In this document: positions 24,432-33,429 of the stretch, piece after piece
Numbering within the stretch: the first letter of the stretch is position 1
Layout: each line of letters opens with the position of its first letter
Assembly (NCBI RefSeq): GCF_001598235.1
Contig: NZ_BCYO01000011.1
Span: 1 to 64,000 of the forward strand
Direction of reading: 5' to 3'
Length of the DNA: 64,000 nucleotides
Source of the DNA: Polaromonas jejuensis NBRC 106434
GTDB taxonomy: Bacteria; Pseudomonadota; Gammaproteobacteria; Burkholderiales; Burkholderiaceae_C
Translations under genes and position numbers: made by a program
Notes under the pieces: generated by a model
The model's input: only the letters and a program-made list of their open reading frames with translations
What the model was told of the DNA's origin: nothing
Database searches by the model: none

Positions 24432-25223
24432 ATGACCGCCGCCATCCCGCCCACGCCTGCCCCGCCCGCGCTCGACAAGCGTGACTGGATTGCCGGCCTC
24501 GAAAAGGGCCTGTCCATCATTGAGTGTTTTGACGATGCCAATCCACGCCTGACCGCCAGCCAGGCCGGCGCGCATTGCGGCATGACACGCACGGCGGCGC
24601 GCCGCTACCTGCTGACGCTGGAACATCTGGGCTATGTGGCCAGCGACGGCAAGCTGTTCTGGCTGACGCCGCGCGTGCTCCGGCTGGGCCAGTCTTACCT
24701 GGAATCCGCCCGCCTGCCCCGCATCGTGCAGCCCTTTTTGCAGCGCGTCACGGCCGGCACGCAAGAAAGCGCCTATGTGAGCGTGATGGATGGAGACGAT
24801 GTCGTCTACATCGCGCGCAATGGCTCCACCCGCGCCCTGAACACCGGCTACGTGCTCGGTTCGCGCGTGCAGGCGCAAGTCACGGCCGCCGGTTTGCTGC
24901 TGCTCTCCATGCGGGACCCGGAATCGCTTGAGGAATGGCTGGCCAAGCATCAACTGAAGGCCTACACCTCCTACACCATTGCCAGCAAGGAACGCCTGCG
25001 CATCGAGCTGAAGCGCGTGCGTGCGCAAGGCTGGGCCATGTCCGAGCAGCAGCTGGAACTCAATTACCGCGGCATTGCCGTGCCGCTGCGCGACCGGCAC
25101 GGCGCAATACTGGGGGCCTTGAGTGTGACCATGCCCATGGGCCACGAGTCGAGCGAAGAGGCGGTGGCGCGCGTGCTGTCGGTGCTCAGCGAAACCGCGC
25201 AGGCGATGCGCCACCTGATCTGA
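24432..25223 (+). CDS. IclR-family regulator of the PcaR/PcaU/PobR group
   Basis: 263 residues. The N-terminal helix-turn-helix is at about 20-85: WIAGLEKGLSIIECFDDANP, LTASQAGAHCGMTRTAARRY, LLTLEHLGYVASDGKLFWLT. The effector domain includes VSVMDGDDVVYIARNGSTRA and GIAVPLRDRHGAILGALSVT. The DWIAGLEKGLSIIE start is typical of beta-ketoadipate pathway regulators. It is divergent from the aroE-liv-qui-pca gene set and probably activates it with protocatechuate, quinate or a related effector. The specific effector is inference. Confidence 0.9.
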   Translation: MTAAIPPTPAPPALDKRDWIAGLEKGLSIIECFDDANPRLTASQAGAHCGMTRTAARRYLLTLEHLGYVASDGKLFWLTPRVLRLGQSYLESARLPRIVQPFLQRVTAGTQESAYVSVMDGDDVVYIARNGSTRALNTGYVLGSRVQAQVTAAGLLLLSMRDPESLEEWLAKHQLKAYTSYTIASKERLRIELKRVRAQGWAMSEQQLELNYRGIAVPLRDRHGAILGALSVTMPMGHESSEEAVARVLSVLSETAQAMRHLI

Positions 25224-25281
25224 ACGCTGCGCGCCAAGGCCCCCGCGCCTGACCGTCGCCGGCGTTGCCGCGCCCGTAGTC

Positions 25282-25340
25282 GCTACTGATTCGATAGCTA
25301 CATTCACCCGAATCCATTGGGCCGTAAGGCATTTTCATCA
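25282..25340 (+). repeat. dispersed Comamonad-type repeat, intergenic copy
   Basis: Core GCTACTGATTCGATAGC at 25282-25298; tail continues to GGGCCGTAAGGC then ATTTTCATC. It lies 58 bp after the IclR stop. Same layout as the copies at 59302 and 61022. Confidence 0.75.
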
Positions 25341-25503
25341 ACAACACCCCCCAGGCCGTCACCCGCCCAGTGAGGTCAGCGCGCCGGCCAACGCACTGAT
25401 GAGGGCATGGATGGATGGCTGGCCGGCCTTGCGCCGCCTGCACCTTTGGCGCCAATCCCGCACAATCGCCGCAGCCGACCACAGACCCCATGCAGACCCG
25501 ACG

Positions 25504-25722
25504 CTGGTGCAGCTCGGCCCGGTGAGCGTCACGCCGAAGGCGGTGCTGGCCGCCCTGGCCTGCGTGGCGGCGGCAGCCTGCTATCGCTTTGGCGCGATTT
25601 TCATGCGGCGCGCCACGCTGGCGCACGAGGCCTTGCCGGCCTCCGCCGCGGTGCATGCGAGCGGCACACTCATGCTGGCGATTCCGGCCGGCCTCGCAGC
25701 GTACGGTGAGGACCGCAGATGC
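25504..25722 (+). pseudogene. internal fragment of an EamA/DMT-family transporter
   Basis: The frame reads LVQLGPVSVTPKAVLAALAC then VAAAACYRFGAIFMRRATLA and ASGTLMLAIPAGLAAYGEDR. This resembles the middle of EamA permeases around the sixth to seventh helices (LGP...LS...LGALAC...CYG.AGIY.RR). Neither N-terminal half nor C-terminal helices are present on either side, and the sequence runs into the aroC 3' end. A dead remnant; the call rests on a short similarity remembered by eye. It is the only recognisable content, besides the repeat, of the 525-bp gap between the IclR gene and aroC. Confidence 0.5.
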
Positions 25723-25748
25723 GAGATCGGGGCGCGCCGCAGATTCGT

Positions 25749-26846
25749 TCACATCTTCTGGCGCATGATGTCCGGCGTGCTGACCCGCACATCGGCGTTT
25801 TGCGCGCGCTGCCGCAAGGCATGCTCCATCACCACCAAGGCCAGCATGGCCTCGGCGATCGGCGTGGCGCGAATGCCGACGCAGGGGTCGTGCCGGCCCT
25901 TGGTCACCACCTCGGCGGGCTGGCCGCTGGTGTCAATGGACTGGCGCGGCGTGATGATGGAACTCGTTGGCTTGATGGCGATCGCCACTTCCAGGTCCTG
26001 CCCGGTGCTGATGCCGCCCAGCACACCGCCGGCATTGTTGGACAAAAAGCCTTCCGGCGAGAGCGCATCGCCATGCGTGGTGCCGCGCTGGGTGACGCTG
26101 GCAAAGCCGGCGCCAATCTCGACGCCCTTGACCGCGTTGATGCCCATCATGGCAAAGGCGATGTCGGCGTCCAGCTTGTCAAACAGCGGATCGCCCAGGC
26201 CCACCGGCACGCCCGTGGCCGTGACGCGTATGCGCGCACCGCAGGAGTCGCCGGCCTTGCGCAGCGCGTCCATGTAGGCCTCCAGGTTGGCAACGTCGGC
26301 CACAGGCGCAAAAAGCGGGTTGTGGGCCACATGCTCCCAGGACTCGAAGGGAATCGCGATATCGCCGATCTGCGTCATGCAGCCGCGAAAGCTGGTGCCG
26401 TATTTCTCAAACAGCCACTTCTTGGCCACGGCCCCGGCGGCGACCATGGGCGCCGTCAGGCGGGCCGAGGAACGGCCGCCGCCGCGCGGGTCGCGCAGGC
26501 CGTATTTGTGCAGGTAGGTGTAGTCGGCATGACCGGGCCGGAAGGTCTCCAGGATGTTGCCGTAGTCCTTGCTGCGCTGGTCGGTGTTTTTGATCAAAAG
26601 GCAGATCGGCGTGCCGGTGGTCTTGCCCTGGTACACGCCGGAGAGGATTTCCACCGCGTCGGGTTCGTTGCGCTGGGTCACGTGGCGGCTGGTGCCGGGG
26701 CGGCGGCGGTCCAGATCGCCCTGGATATCGGCCTCGCTGAGCGACATGCCGGGCGGGCAGCCGTCAATCACGCAGCCAATGGCCGGGCCGTGGGATTCAC
26801 CAAAGTTGGTGACTGCGAAAAGGGTTCCAAAGGTATTGCCGCTCAT
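25749..26846 (-). CDS. aroC: chorismate synthase
   Basis: 365 residues. N-terminal [20 protein letters not shown] is the FMN/substrate signature; [20 protein letters not shown] and [20 protein letters not shown] follow; the C-terminal region has [19 protein letters not shown]. It makes chorismate from EPSP with reduced flavin, last step of the shikimate pathway. Standalone between a transporter remnant and a divergent cupin. Confidence 0.96.
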   Translation of the reverse strand: MSGNTFGTLFAVTNFGESHGPAIGCVIDGCPPGMSLSEADIQGDLDRRRPGTSRHVTQRNEPDAVEILSGVYQGKTTGTPICLLIKNTDQRSKDYGNILETFRPGHADYTYLHKYGLRDPRGGGRSSARLTAPMVAAGAVAKKWLFEKYGTSFRGCMTQIGDIAIPFESWEHVAHNPLFAPVADVANLEAYMDALRKAGDSCGARIRVTATGVPVGLGDPLFDKLDADIAFAMMGINAVKGVEIGAGFASVTQRGTTHGDALSPEGFLSNNAGGVLGGISTGQDLEVAIAIKPTSSIITPRQSIDTSGQPAEVVTKGRHDPCVGIRATPIAEAMLALVVMEHALRQRAQNADVRVSTPDIMRQKM

Positions 26847-26964
26847 AGGCCATGATTATCCCCGACAGCGCCCGGAACCCGTGCAAGGGACTGGCGCCGC
26901 ATCTGGAATGGTTTGTGCTTGCTGCAGCGCACCATTCCTGATGTCCCGATTGAAGGAGCATGCC

Positions 26965-27387
26965 ATGCCGGATCGCACCACCACCGAGTTTTCGCACGTC
27001 AAGCCGGGTAACACGGCGTTTGTCTCCGGTGGCCTGCGCGATTTCTTCCTGTACCGCGACCTCGGCATCGCCGAAGCGACGCACGGAAAAGTCATAGCGC
27101 ACCTGGTCAAGGCAAATTCCGCACCAGAAACGGGCACAGGCTGGCACCGTCATGAGGCAGATTTCCAGATCGTGGTCATGCTCAAGGGCTGGGCCCGCTT
27201 CATGTACGAGGACAAGGAAACCCTGGTCGAGGCCGGCGACGTGGTACATCAGCGCCCCGGCATACGCCACTTCCTGTTTGACTACTCCCCCGACATGGAA
27301 TACCTGGAAATCGTGTCGCCAGCCGACTTCAAGTCTATTGACGTCGAGCCGGTCTGCAATACTCCGCCCCCCACACCATGGAAGTGA
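26965..27387 (+). CDS. cupin-domain protein
   Basis: 140 residues starting MPDRTTTEFSHVK with AAGGAG upstream. The first cupin motif is GTGWHRHEADFQIVVMLKGW (two His and a Glu as metal ligands) and the second LVEAGDVVHQRPGIRHFLFD with the further His. It should bind a metal ion; whether it is a dioxygenase, isomerase or sensor is not determinable. It lies between aroC and a convergent GST gene. Confidence 0.82.
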   Translation: MPDRTTTEFSHVKPGNTAFVSGGLRDFFLYRDLGIAEATHGKVIAHLVKANSAPETGTGWHRHEADFQIVVMLKGWARFMYEDKETLVEAGDVVHQRPGIRHFLFDYSPDMEYLEIVSPADFKSIDVEPVCNTPPPTPWK

Positions 27388-27427
27388 GGCTGGCCCCGAC
27401 GCATGCCGCACTCAAGCCAAGGCCGAT

Positions 27428-28084
27428 TCAGAACTCCGCATCGAGTTCGTCAATATCGTCGGGCTCCTTCCTGGCCGCGGCCACCCATTCCTTCATGGCC
27501 GGCAGGTCCATGATGCGCTTGCCGTAGGCAGCGCAAGCCTTGTCGAGCGGCACGTCATAGGTCAGGAAACGCGTCACCACCGGTGCATACATGGCATCGG
27601 CCACGCAGGGCTGCTGGCCAAACAGGTAGGGGCCGCCGTAGGTGGTCAGGCACTCCGTCCAGATTTCCAGCACGCGGTCGATATCGGCCTGGGCCCGTGA
27701 CCAGACCTTGAAGCCGGGGAAATGCGCCTTGATGTTCATAGGCAAGGATGAGCGCATCGAGGCAAAGCCCGAATGCATCTCGCCGCAAATCGAGCGGCAA
27801 TGCGCCCGCGCCTTGACGTCCGCAGGCAGCAGTTGCGCCTTGGGCTTGATCTCGTTGAGGTATTCGGCGATGGCCAGCGTATCCCACACCTTCACACTGC
27901 CGTGCTGCAGCGACGGCACCCGCATGCTGGAGGAAAGCAGCAGCATTTCGGCCTTCATGGCCGGGTCGTCGGGCGGAATCACCTTTTCCGTGAACTCCAG
28001 GCCCGCGAACCTTGCCAGCAGCCAGCCGCGCAGGGCCCAGGCGCCGTAGTTCTTGCTGCTGATCGTCAGGACGGCTTTGGCCAT
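27428..28084 (-). CDS. glutathione S-transferase family protein
   Basis: 218 residues from MAKAVLTISSKNYGAWALRG; the upstream in-frame extension to 28273 lacks family sequence. SSKNYGAWALRGWLLARFAG and WDTLAIAEYLNEIKPKAQLL (thioredoxin-like half) with VADAMYAPVVTRFLTYDVPL (C-terminal half) mark it as the YfcF/maleylacetoacetate isomerase-like group. A Ser at the N-terminal catalytic position fits. Role unknown; it is unrelated by position to the GST at 3456. Confidence 0.9.
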   Translation of the reverse strand: MAKAVLTISSKNYGAWALRGWLLARFAGLEFTEKVIPPDDPAMKAEMLLLSSSMRVPSLQHGSVKVWDTLAIAEYLNEIKPKAQLLPADVKARAHCRSICGEMHSGFASMRSSLPMNIKAHFPGFKVWSRAQADIDRVLEIWTECLTTYGGPYLFGQQPCVADAMYAPVVTRFLTYDVPLDKACAAYGKRIMDLPAMKEWVAAARKEPDDIDELDAEF

Positions 28085-28252
28085 GAGCGTGCTCCTCAAA
28101 CCGGGAAAGTTGGCCCCCACTATCCATGGGTGCCGGCTCACCTTCGCAAGGGTTGTGCCAACCGGCCACCCCTGCAGCGCAGCACTGGCCCATAACTTGC
28201 CTGCAGCGAGCCCATCCGGGCCACAAGCCCCGCCTTCTATGTCAGGACACCC

Positions 28253-29473
28253 ATGCTTTACCAGGCTTATCAAACCCAGTCCGACCTGATGTCCCCGTTT
28301 CGCCTGCTGGCGCAGTGTGGCAGTGCCGCATTCTGGCTCGGTAAAACGGAAGGCAGCCTTCTGCGCAAACTGTCGGCGGCCATGGAGGTTTTCTCACGCC
28401 TGCGGCTCACCCATTCCCGGCCGGCCTACGGCATCTCCACGGTGAAAGTGGACGAACACGAACTCGCGGTGACAGAGGAAATCATTCTGTCCCTGCCCTT
28501 TGGCACCCTGCTGCGCTTCAAAAAGGAAGAGGCCCCAGGCCGGCCTTACCAGCCTGCGGTGCTGCTGGTGGCGCCGCTGTCGGGCCACTTTGCCACGCTG
28601 CTGCGCGAAACCGTGCGCACCCTGCTGCAGGACCACGACGTCTACATCACCGACTGGCACAACGCGCGCGACGTGCCGCTACACCATGGGGCGTTTGGCC
28701 TTGATGACTACATCGGGCACATGATCCGCTTCATCCAGGCCGTCGGCCCGGACACCCACGTCATAGCGGTGTGCCAGCCCTGCGTGGCCGTGCTGGCCGC
28801 CACCGCCATCATGGCGGAAGACGACGACCCGGCCCAGCCACGCAGCCTGACGCTGATGGCCGGCCCCGTGGACTGCCGGGTGAACCCCACTGCGGTCAAC
28901 CAGCTGGCCACCAGCAAACCGATCGACTGGTTCGAGACAAACCTGATCAGCCATGTGCCCCTGCCGCACGCCGGCCACATGCGCCGCGTCTATCCCGGCT
29001 TTGTCCAGGTCAGCGCCTTTCTCTGCATGAACCTGGAACGCCACAAGAAGTCGTTCCAGGACATGTACCGCTACCTGGTGGACGGCGAGGTGGACAAGGC
29101 CGACGTGATCCGCATGTTTTATGACGAGTACCTTGCGGTGAACGATTTACCGGCCGAGTTCTACCTGGAAACGGTGGAAAAGGTGTTCCAGACCTACGAC
29201 CTGGCCCGGGGCAAACTCGGCTTCCGCGGACGCATCGTGAACCCCGCGGCGATACGCCGCACGGCGCTGATGACGGTAGAGGGTGAGCGCGACGACATCT
29301 GCGCCGTCGGCCAGACCGTGGCCGCTCAAGACCTTTGCAGCAGCATCCGCCCGTACATGAAGACCCACCATATCCAGACAGGTGTGGGGCATTACGGGGT
29401 GTTCAGCGGGCGCAAATGGAACCAGCAGATCTACCCGCGGGTGCGGGAGATGATTCACGCCAGCGCAGGATAA
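28253..29473 (+). CDS. phaZ: intracellular polyhydroxyalkanoate (PHB) depolymerase
   Basis: 406 residues, the usual size of the PhaZa1 family. MLYQAYQTQSDLMSPFRLLA is the characteristic start. The lipase-box-like segment HVIAVCQPCVAVLAATAIMA supplies the nucleophilic Cys, and the C-terminal half carries VGHYGVFSGRKWNQQIYPRV with the probable catalytic His. It releases 3-hydroxybutyrate from native granules in the cytoplasm. Monocistronic here, divergent from the GST. Confidence 0.94.
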   Translation: MLYQAYQTQSDLMSPFRLLAQCGSAAFWLGKTEGSLLRKLSAAMEVFSRLRLTHSRPAYGISTVKVDEHELAVTEEIILSLPFGTLLRFKKEEAPGRPYQPAVLLVAPLSGHFATLLRETVRTLLQDHDVYITDWHNARDVPLHHGAFGLDDYIGHMIRFIQAVGPDTHVIAVCQPCVAVLAATAIMAEDDDPAQPRSLTLMAGPVDCRVNPTAVNQLATSKPIDWFETNLISHVPLPHAGHMRRVYPGFVQVSAFLCMNLERHKKSFQDMYRYLVDGEVDKADVIRMFYDEYLAVNDLPAEFYLETVEKVFQTYDLARGKLGFRGRIVNPAAIRRTALMTVEGERDDICAVGQTVAAQDLCSSIRPYMKTHHIQTGVGHYGVFSGRKWNQQIYPRVREMIHASAG

Positions 29474-29523
29474 GGCGGGAGGGTCAGGATGCCCGGCCCC
29501 CATCGCCTCAACAGGGATTTGAC

Positions 29524-29979
29524 TCAGCCATCCTTGGCCTCGTCCTCGGCCGGCCAGTCGCGGATATAGGCCTTGAGCATCTTGTTTTCGAAGTTCTGGC
29601 TGTCGACCACGGCCTTGGCGACGTCGTAAAAGCTGATCACACCCATCAGCATTCTCTGGTTCATCACCGGCATATAGCGCGCATGGCGGTCCAGCATCAT
29701 GCGGCGCACTTCGTCGAGTTCGGTCTCGGAGGTGCAGGTCAGCGGATGGTCGTCCATGGCGGTTCGCACCAGCGTGCTGCCGATCTCGCCGCCGTTTTTG
29801 ACGAGGCAGCCAATCACCTCGCGAAAGGTCAGCATGCCGACCAGGTCGCCATGCTCCATGACGACCAGCGAGCCGATGTCCTTGTCCGCCATGATCTCGG
29901 TCGCCTTGGCCAGGGGTTCATCAGGCTGAACGGTGTACAGCGTGTTGCCTTTCACGCGCAGAATGTCTAGGACCTTCAT
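29524..29979 (-). CDS. CBS-domain protein
   Basis: 151 residues starting MKVLDILRVKGNTLYTV with GAGGAGAAAG upstream. Two tandem CBS motifs: residues 8-65 (VQPDEPLAKATEIMADKDIG, VVMEHGDLVGMLTFREVI) and 75-130 (MDDHPLTCTSETELDEVRRM, ARYMPVMNQRMLMGVISFYD). Such pairs bind adenosyl nucleotides and act as sensors. No catalytic domain. Transcribed toward phaZ. Confidence 0.9.
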   Translation of the reverse strand: MKVLDILRVKGNTLYTVQPDEPLAKATEIMADKDIGSLVVMEHGDLVGMLTFREVIGCLVKNGGEIGSTLVRTAMDDHPLTCTSETELDEVRRMMLDRHARYMPVMNQRMLMGVISFYDVAKAVVDSQNFENKMLKAYIRDWPAEDEAKDG

Positions 29980-30160
29980 CACTTTCTCCTCGGTTGTTCG
30001 CGGATTGTCCCAGCGCCACGCAGCGCTGGAAAACTCAGTCTTAATATAGCCCACAATAAACGGCTGGCCGCAAGGATTTCCACTCCTGTCCCTGCTTGGC
30101 ATGGACAGGCCGGCCGGATTTCACCGCCCGCTTCCGCTTATAACGATTGGAGACCCCTTC

Positions 30161-31462
30161 ATGCCTGGTTATTCAGACCCCGGTTTCGACACCCTGGCGC
30201 TGCACGCAGGCGCCGCACCGGACCCGGCCACGGGCGCGCGGGCCGTGCCCATCCACCTCACCACGTCCTTTGTTTTCGAGTCCAGCGACCATGCCGCCAG
30301 CCTGTTCAACCTGGAGCGCGCGGGCCATGTGTATTCACGCATCAGCAACCCCACCAATGCGGTGCTGGAGCAACGCGTGTCGGCACTGGAAGGCGGCATA
30401 GGCGCGATAGCGACTGCCAGCGGGCAGGCGGCCCTGCACCTCTGCATTGCCACGCTGATGGGCGCCGGCTCGCACATCGTGGCCAGCACCGCACTCTATG
30501 GCGGCAGCCAGAACCTGCTGCACTACACTCTGCGCCGCTTCGGCATTGACACCACTTTCGTCAAACCCGGTGACATTGACGGCTGGCGCGCTGCCGTGCG
30601 TCCCAACACCAAGCTGTTTTTCGGCGAAACCGTAGGCAATCCCGGCCTCGACGTGCTGGACATCCCCACGGTCGCAGGCATCGCCCATGAGACCGGCGTG
30701 CCGCTGCTGGTGGACTCGACGCTGACCTCGCCCTGGCTGATCAAGCCCTTCGAGCACGGCGCCGACCTGGTCTACCACTCCGCCACCAAATTCCTGAGCG
30801 GCCATGGCACGGTGATAGGCGGCATCGTCGTCGACGGCGGCTCTTTTGACTGGGAAAAATCCGGAAAATTCGCCGAGCTGAGCCAAGCCTATGACGGTTT
30901 CCACAACATGGTGTTCACCGAGGAAAGCACGGTGGGCGCATTTTTGCTGCGCGCCCGCCGCGAAGGCCTGCGCGACTTCGGCGCCTGCATGAGCCCGCAC
31001 ACCGCCTGGCTGATTTTGCAGGGCATCGAAACCCTGCCGCTGCGCATGGCGCGACATATGGGCAACACCGAAAAAGTGGTGGAATTCCTGGCCAGCCACC
31101 CCCTGGTGTCGCGTGTCGGCCACCCCCTGCTGGAATCGCACCCCGGCCACGCGCTGGCAAAAAAACTGCTGCCGCGCGGCGCCGGTTCGGTGTTCAGCTT
31201 CGACATCAAGGGCAAGCGCGAACAGGGCAAGGCCTTCATCGAGACGCTCAAGGTCTTCAGCCACCTGGCCAACGTCGGCGACTGCCGCAGCCTGGTGATC
31301 CACCCGGCCAGCACCACCCACTTCCGCATGACGGACGAAGCGCTGCAAGGCGCCGGCATCACCCAAGGCACGATTCGCCTGTCGATCGGTCTGGAAGACC
31401 CGGACGACCTGATTGACGACCTCAAACGCGCCCTCAAGGCCGCCGAAAAAGCAGGAGCCTGA
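30161..31462 (+). CDS. O-acetylhomoserine/O-succinylhomoserine sulfhydrylase family PLP enzyme
   Basis: 433 residues from MPGYSDPGFDTLALHAGAAP; a longer frame reaching back to 30101 is non-coding in character. PLP lysine is Lys210 in VYHSATKFLSGHGTVIGG; SRISNPTNAVLEQRVSALEG and LLVDSTLTSPWLIKPFEHGA are typical. Length suits MetY-type O-acetylhomoserine aminocarboxypropyltransferase, which makes homocysteine from sulfide and acylhomoserine. MetY and MetZ cannot be separated with certainty by eye. The next gene, a hydrolase, starts 2 bp downstream. Confidence 0.88.
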   Translation: MPGYSDPGFDTLALHAGAAPDPATGARAVPIHLTTSFVFESSDHAASLFNLERAGHVYSRISNPTNAVLEQRVSALEGGIGAIATASGQAALHLCIATLMGAGSHIVASTALYGGSQNLLHYTLRRFGIDTTFVKPGDIDGWRAAVRPNTKLFFGETVGNPGLDVLDIPTVAGIAHETGVPLLVDSTLTSPWLIKPFEHGADLVYHSATKFLSGHGTVIGGIVVDGGSFDWEKSGKFAELSQAYDGFHNMVFTEESTVGAFLLRARREGLRDFGACMSPHTAWLILQGIETLPLRMARHMGNTEKVVEFLASHPLVSRVGHPLLESHPGHALAKKLLPRGAGSVFSFDIKGKREQGKAFIETLKVFSHLANVGDCRSLVIHPASTTHFRMTDEALQGAGITQGTIRLSIGLEDPDDLIDDLKRALKAAEKAGA

Positions 31463-31464
31463 AC

Positions 31465-32283
31465 ATGGAACTGCTCGTCAACGGTCACAAAACCTATTGC
31501 TACACCGGCGGCAAGCCTTTCGAGGCGGCCAAGCCCACCGTGGTCTTTATTCACGGCGTGCTCAATGACCACAGCGTCTGGATATTGCAAAGCCGCTACC
31601 TCGCGCACCACGGCTGGAACGTGCTCGCCGTGGACCTGCCCGGCCATTGCCGCAGCCAGGGCGAGGCGCCGTCCAGCGTGGAGGAAGCGGCCGACTTCAT
31701 CGCCGCACTGCTGGATGCCGCGGGCGTCTCCCGCGCCGCGTTGGTCGGCCATAGCTGGGGCTCACTGATTGCGCTGGAAGCCGCCTCAAGGCTGAAAGAC
31801 CGTGTCAGCCACCTCGTGCTGGTGGGTACCGCCTTCCCCATGAAAGTCTCGCCGGCGCTGCTGGAGACCGCGCTGAACGAGCCGATGAAGGCCCTGACCA
31901 TGATCAATGTGTTCTCGCGCAGCACGCTGGCCGCGCCGCCCTCCGTGCTGGGCCCGGGCACCTGGGTGTACGGCGTTGGCATGGCGCTGGGCCGCCGCGT
32001 GCTGGCCAGCAACCAAAAAGTCAATGTGTTCCACCGCGGCTTCAAGGCCTGCGACAGCTACGCGAATGGCGAGGCGGCGATTCAAGCCATCACCTGCCCG
32101 GTGCTCTTCGTGCTGGGTGCGCAGGACCAGATGACACCACCCAAAGCCGCACAAGGGATCATCACTGCGGCGCGCAAGGCAGGCAAGGCCGTGCAGATAG
32201 CCAGCCTGGCGGTAGGGCATCACCAGATGAGCGAGGCGCCGGAGGAGGCCTTGTTTGCGATTCGGGACTTTCTGAAGAACTGA
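31465..32283 (+). CDS. alpha/beta hydrolase
   Basis: 272 residues. PTVVFIHGVLNDHSVWILQS (oxyanion HG), nucleophile elbow VGHSWGSLIALEA with Ser, acid near LGAQDQMTPPKAA and His in VGHHQMSEAPEEA. Two bases after the MetY-like gene, so cotranscribed. Related to esterase/acyltransferase-type hydrolases that sometimes follow homoserine sulfhydrylase genes; no acyl-homoserine activity can be claimed. Confidence 0.87.
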   Translation: MELLVNGHKTYCYTGGKPFEAAKPTVVFIHGVLNDHSVWILQSRYLAHHGWNVLAVDLPGHCRSQGEAPSSVEEAADFIAALLDAAGVSRAALVGHSWGSLIALEAASRLKDRVSHLVLVGTAFPMKVSPALLETALNEPMKALTMINVFSRSTLAAPPSVLGPGTWVYGVGMALGRRVLASNQKVNVFHRGFKACDSYANGEAAIQAITCPVLFVLGAQDQMTPPKAAQGIITAARKAGKAVQIASLAVGHHQMSEAPEEALFAIRDFLKN

Positions 32284-32382
32284 GCAAGCCGCGCGGGGCT
32301 TTCCAGGCCTGTTGGCGGGCGTGGAGCATTGCCGTCACGAACTGGCGTTCCGGACAGATCCCATGTTGTTCACTGCGTCGCG

Positions 32383-32758
32383 CTACAGGTGTATCACGGC
32401 AAGAACTGCGGCACCCTGGCCGAGCACACGGCTGCGATGCCCCTGGCCAACAATGTCTCGAGCAGCAACGCGCTTGCGGGAACGATTCGCTGCCGCTCAC
32501 CGCCACCCGCCTCGAATTCCATCTCACCGCTCAGCACGATGATCCACATGCGCAGGGGCGAGGGATGAAGCTCACCGATCCAGCCGCTCGGGGGGGAGCA
32601 AGAACCCGTAGCGTGACGCCGGAGCCAAGGCCGAAACGCTGAAAGGCGGGGGCAGTAGGCGCGAACTCGCAAAGAGATACCTCAATGCTGAGGGGCGCGA
32701 AATGCGAGACGCCTGTGTTGTCAGCGTAGAGGCGCTGGTAGGTAAGCGTGTTGGACAT
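32383..32758 (-). pseudogene. frameshifted cupin-domain gene
   Basis: The first frame reads MSNTLTYQRLYADNTGVSHF through VTLRVLAPP. After a run of seven C residues (G on the plus strand near 32590) the family sequence continues one frame over as SGWIGELHPSPLRMWIIVLS then GEMEFEAGGGERQRIVPASA. After LLLE it continues in a third frame as DIVGQGHRSRVLGQGAAVLA to a stop at 32383. Two single-base changes, one in a homopolymer, disrupt it; one or both could be sequencing errors. An intact version would be a small cupin. Confidence 0.7.
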
Positions 32759-32807
32759 CTCGTGCCTCCTTCTGCCTCCCAGGCGTTTGAGCCAGGCCTG
32801 AGCCGGC

Positions 32808-33293
32808 TCACTTCACGGGCGCCGGATTTGGGGGTGGAAGCGGAATCGGCAAGATGCTCGTTACGCGCCAACCGGAAGCAGTCTTTACCAAGGTTTGATT
32901 CATCAAGAATGGGGCATCTGGCGCCGGTTGGCCGGGTGCTCCGACGTTGAACATGACGGGAACAAAGAGCTGCGCAGCGGTGTCGCTCAAGACGATTACC
33001 TTCAGCCCCCCATTGTCTGGAGTGAGTTTCCAGGTTCCTTGGTATAAAGCTTCAAAGCGTTTTAGCGCCGCTTCCCGGCCCCAGATTGGCGAACCGCGCG
33101 TGATCCAAAGAAAGCTTGGCGAATCAAGCAGAAGATCGCGTACAGCGGGGACGTCGTGTGCATTTTGCGCGGTGATAAAGCGGTCAAATACGGCTCTGAC
33201 ATCGTCCTCGTTGGCGCCGAACGCCGATCCAGAAACGAGCAGTGCACCCGCAAACAACAGTCCGAACCGACGGCGAGTGAGATGAGCGCTCAT
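32808..33293 (-). CDS. secreted SnoaL/NTF2-like (DUF4440-type) protein
   Basis: 161 residues starting MSAHLTRRRFGLLFAGALLV with GAGAGGAGAAG upstream; the RRRF segment plus hydrophobic stretch ending GSAFGAN is a signal peptide, possibly Tat. The mature part (VRAVFDRFITAQNAHDVPAV, FLWITRGSPIWGREAALKRF, LVKTASGWRVTSILPIPLPP) is the cone-shaped NTF2-like fold. Function unknown. It lies just after an integron attC site in the same orientation, so it may be a gene cassette or the gene following one. Confidence 0.75.
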   Translation of the reverse strand: MSAHLTRRRFGLLFAGALLVSGSAFGANEDDVRAVFDRFITAQNAHDVPAVRDLLLDSPSFLWITRGSPIWGREAALKRFEALYQGTWKLTPDNGGLKVIVLSDTAAQLFVPVMFNVGAPGQPAPDAPFLMNQTLVKTASGWRVTSILPIPLPPPNPAPVK

Positions 33294-33342
33294 GATTCTT
33301 CTCCTCTCTCGTATCGCGGCAAAAAAATGGCCATGCCGCACG

Positions 33343-33407
33343 GCCCAACGCTCCGCTTGAGGAGCGCGACGCTTTTTGCCGCGTCCCTCTCGAAGCGGTT
33401 GTTAGGC
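33343..33407 (-). repeat. integron attC recombination site
   Basis: 65 bp. Read on the minus strand it begins GCCTAAC (R'') and ends GTTGGGC (R'), matching RYYYAAC and GTTRRRY. The inner arms CCGCTT-C-GAG and CTC-AAGCGG pair with one extra base, the extrahelical asymmetry typical of attC, followed by a second pairing GGACGC...GCGTCGC around a short loop. It starts 23 bp after the stop of the 101-residue gene, the position expected for that gene's cassette attC. Confidence 0.75.
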
Positions 33408-33429
33408 GGCACGTCGAATTATTGACGCA

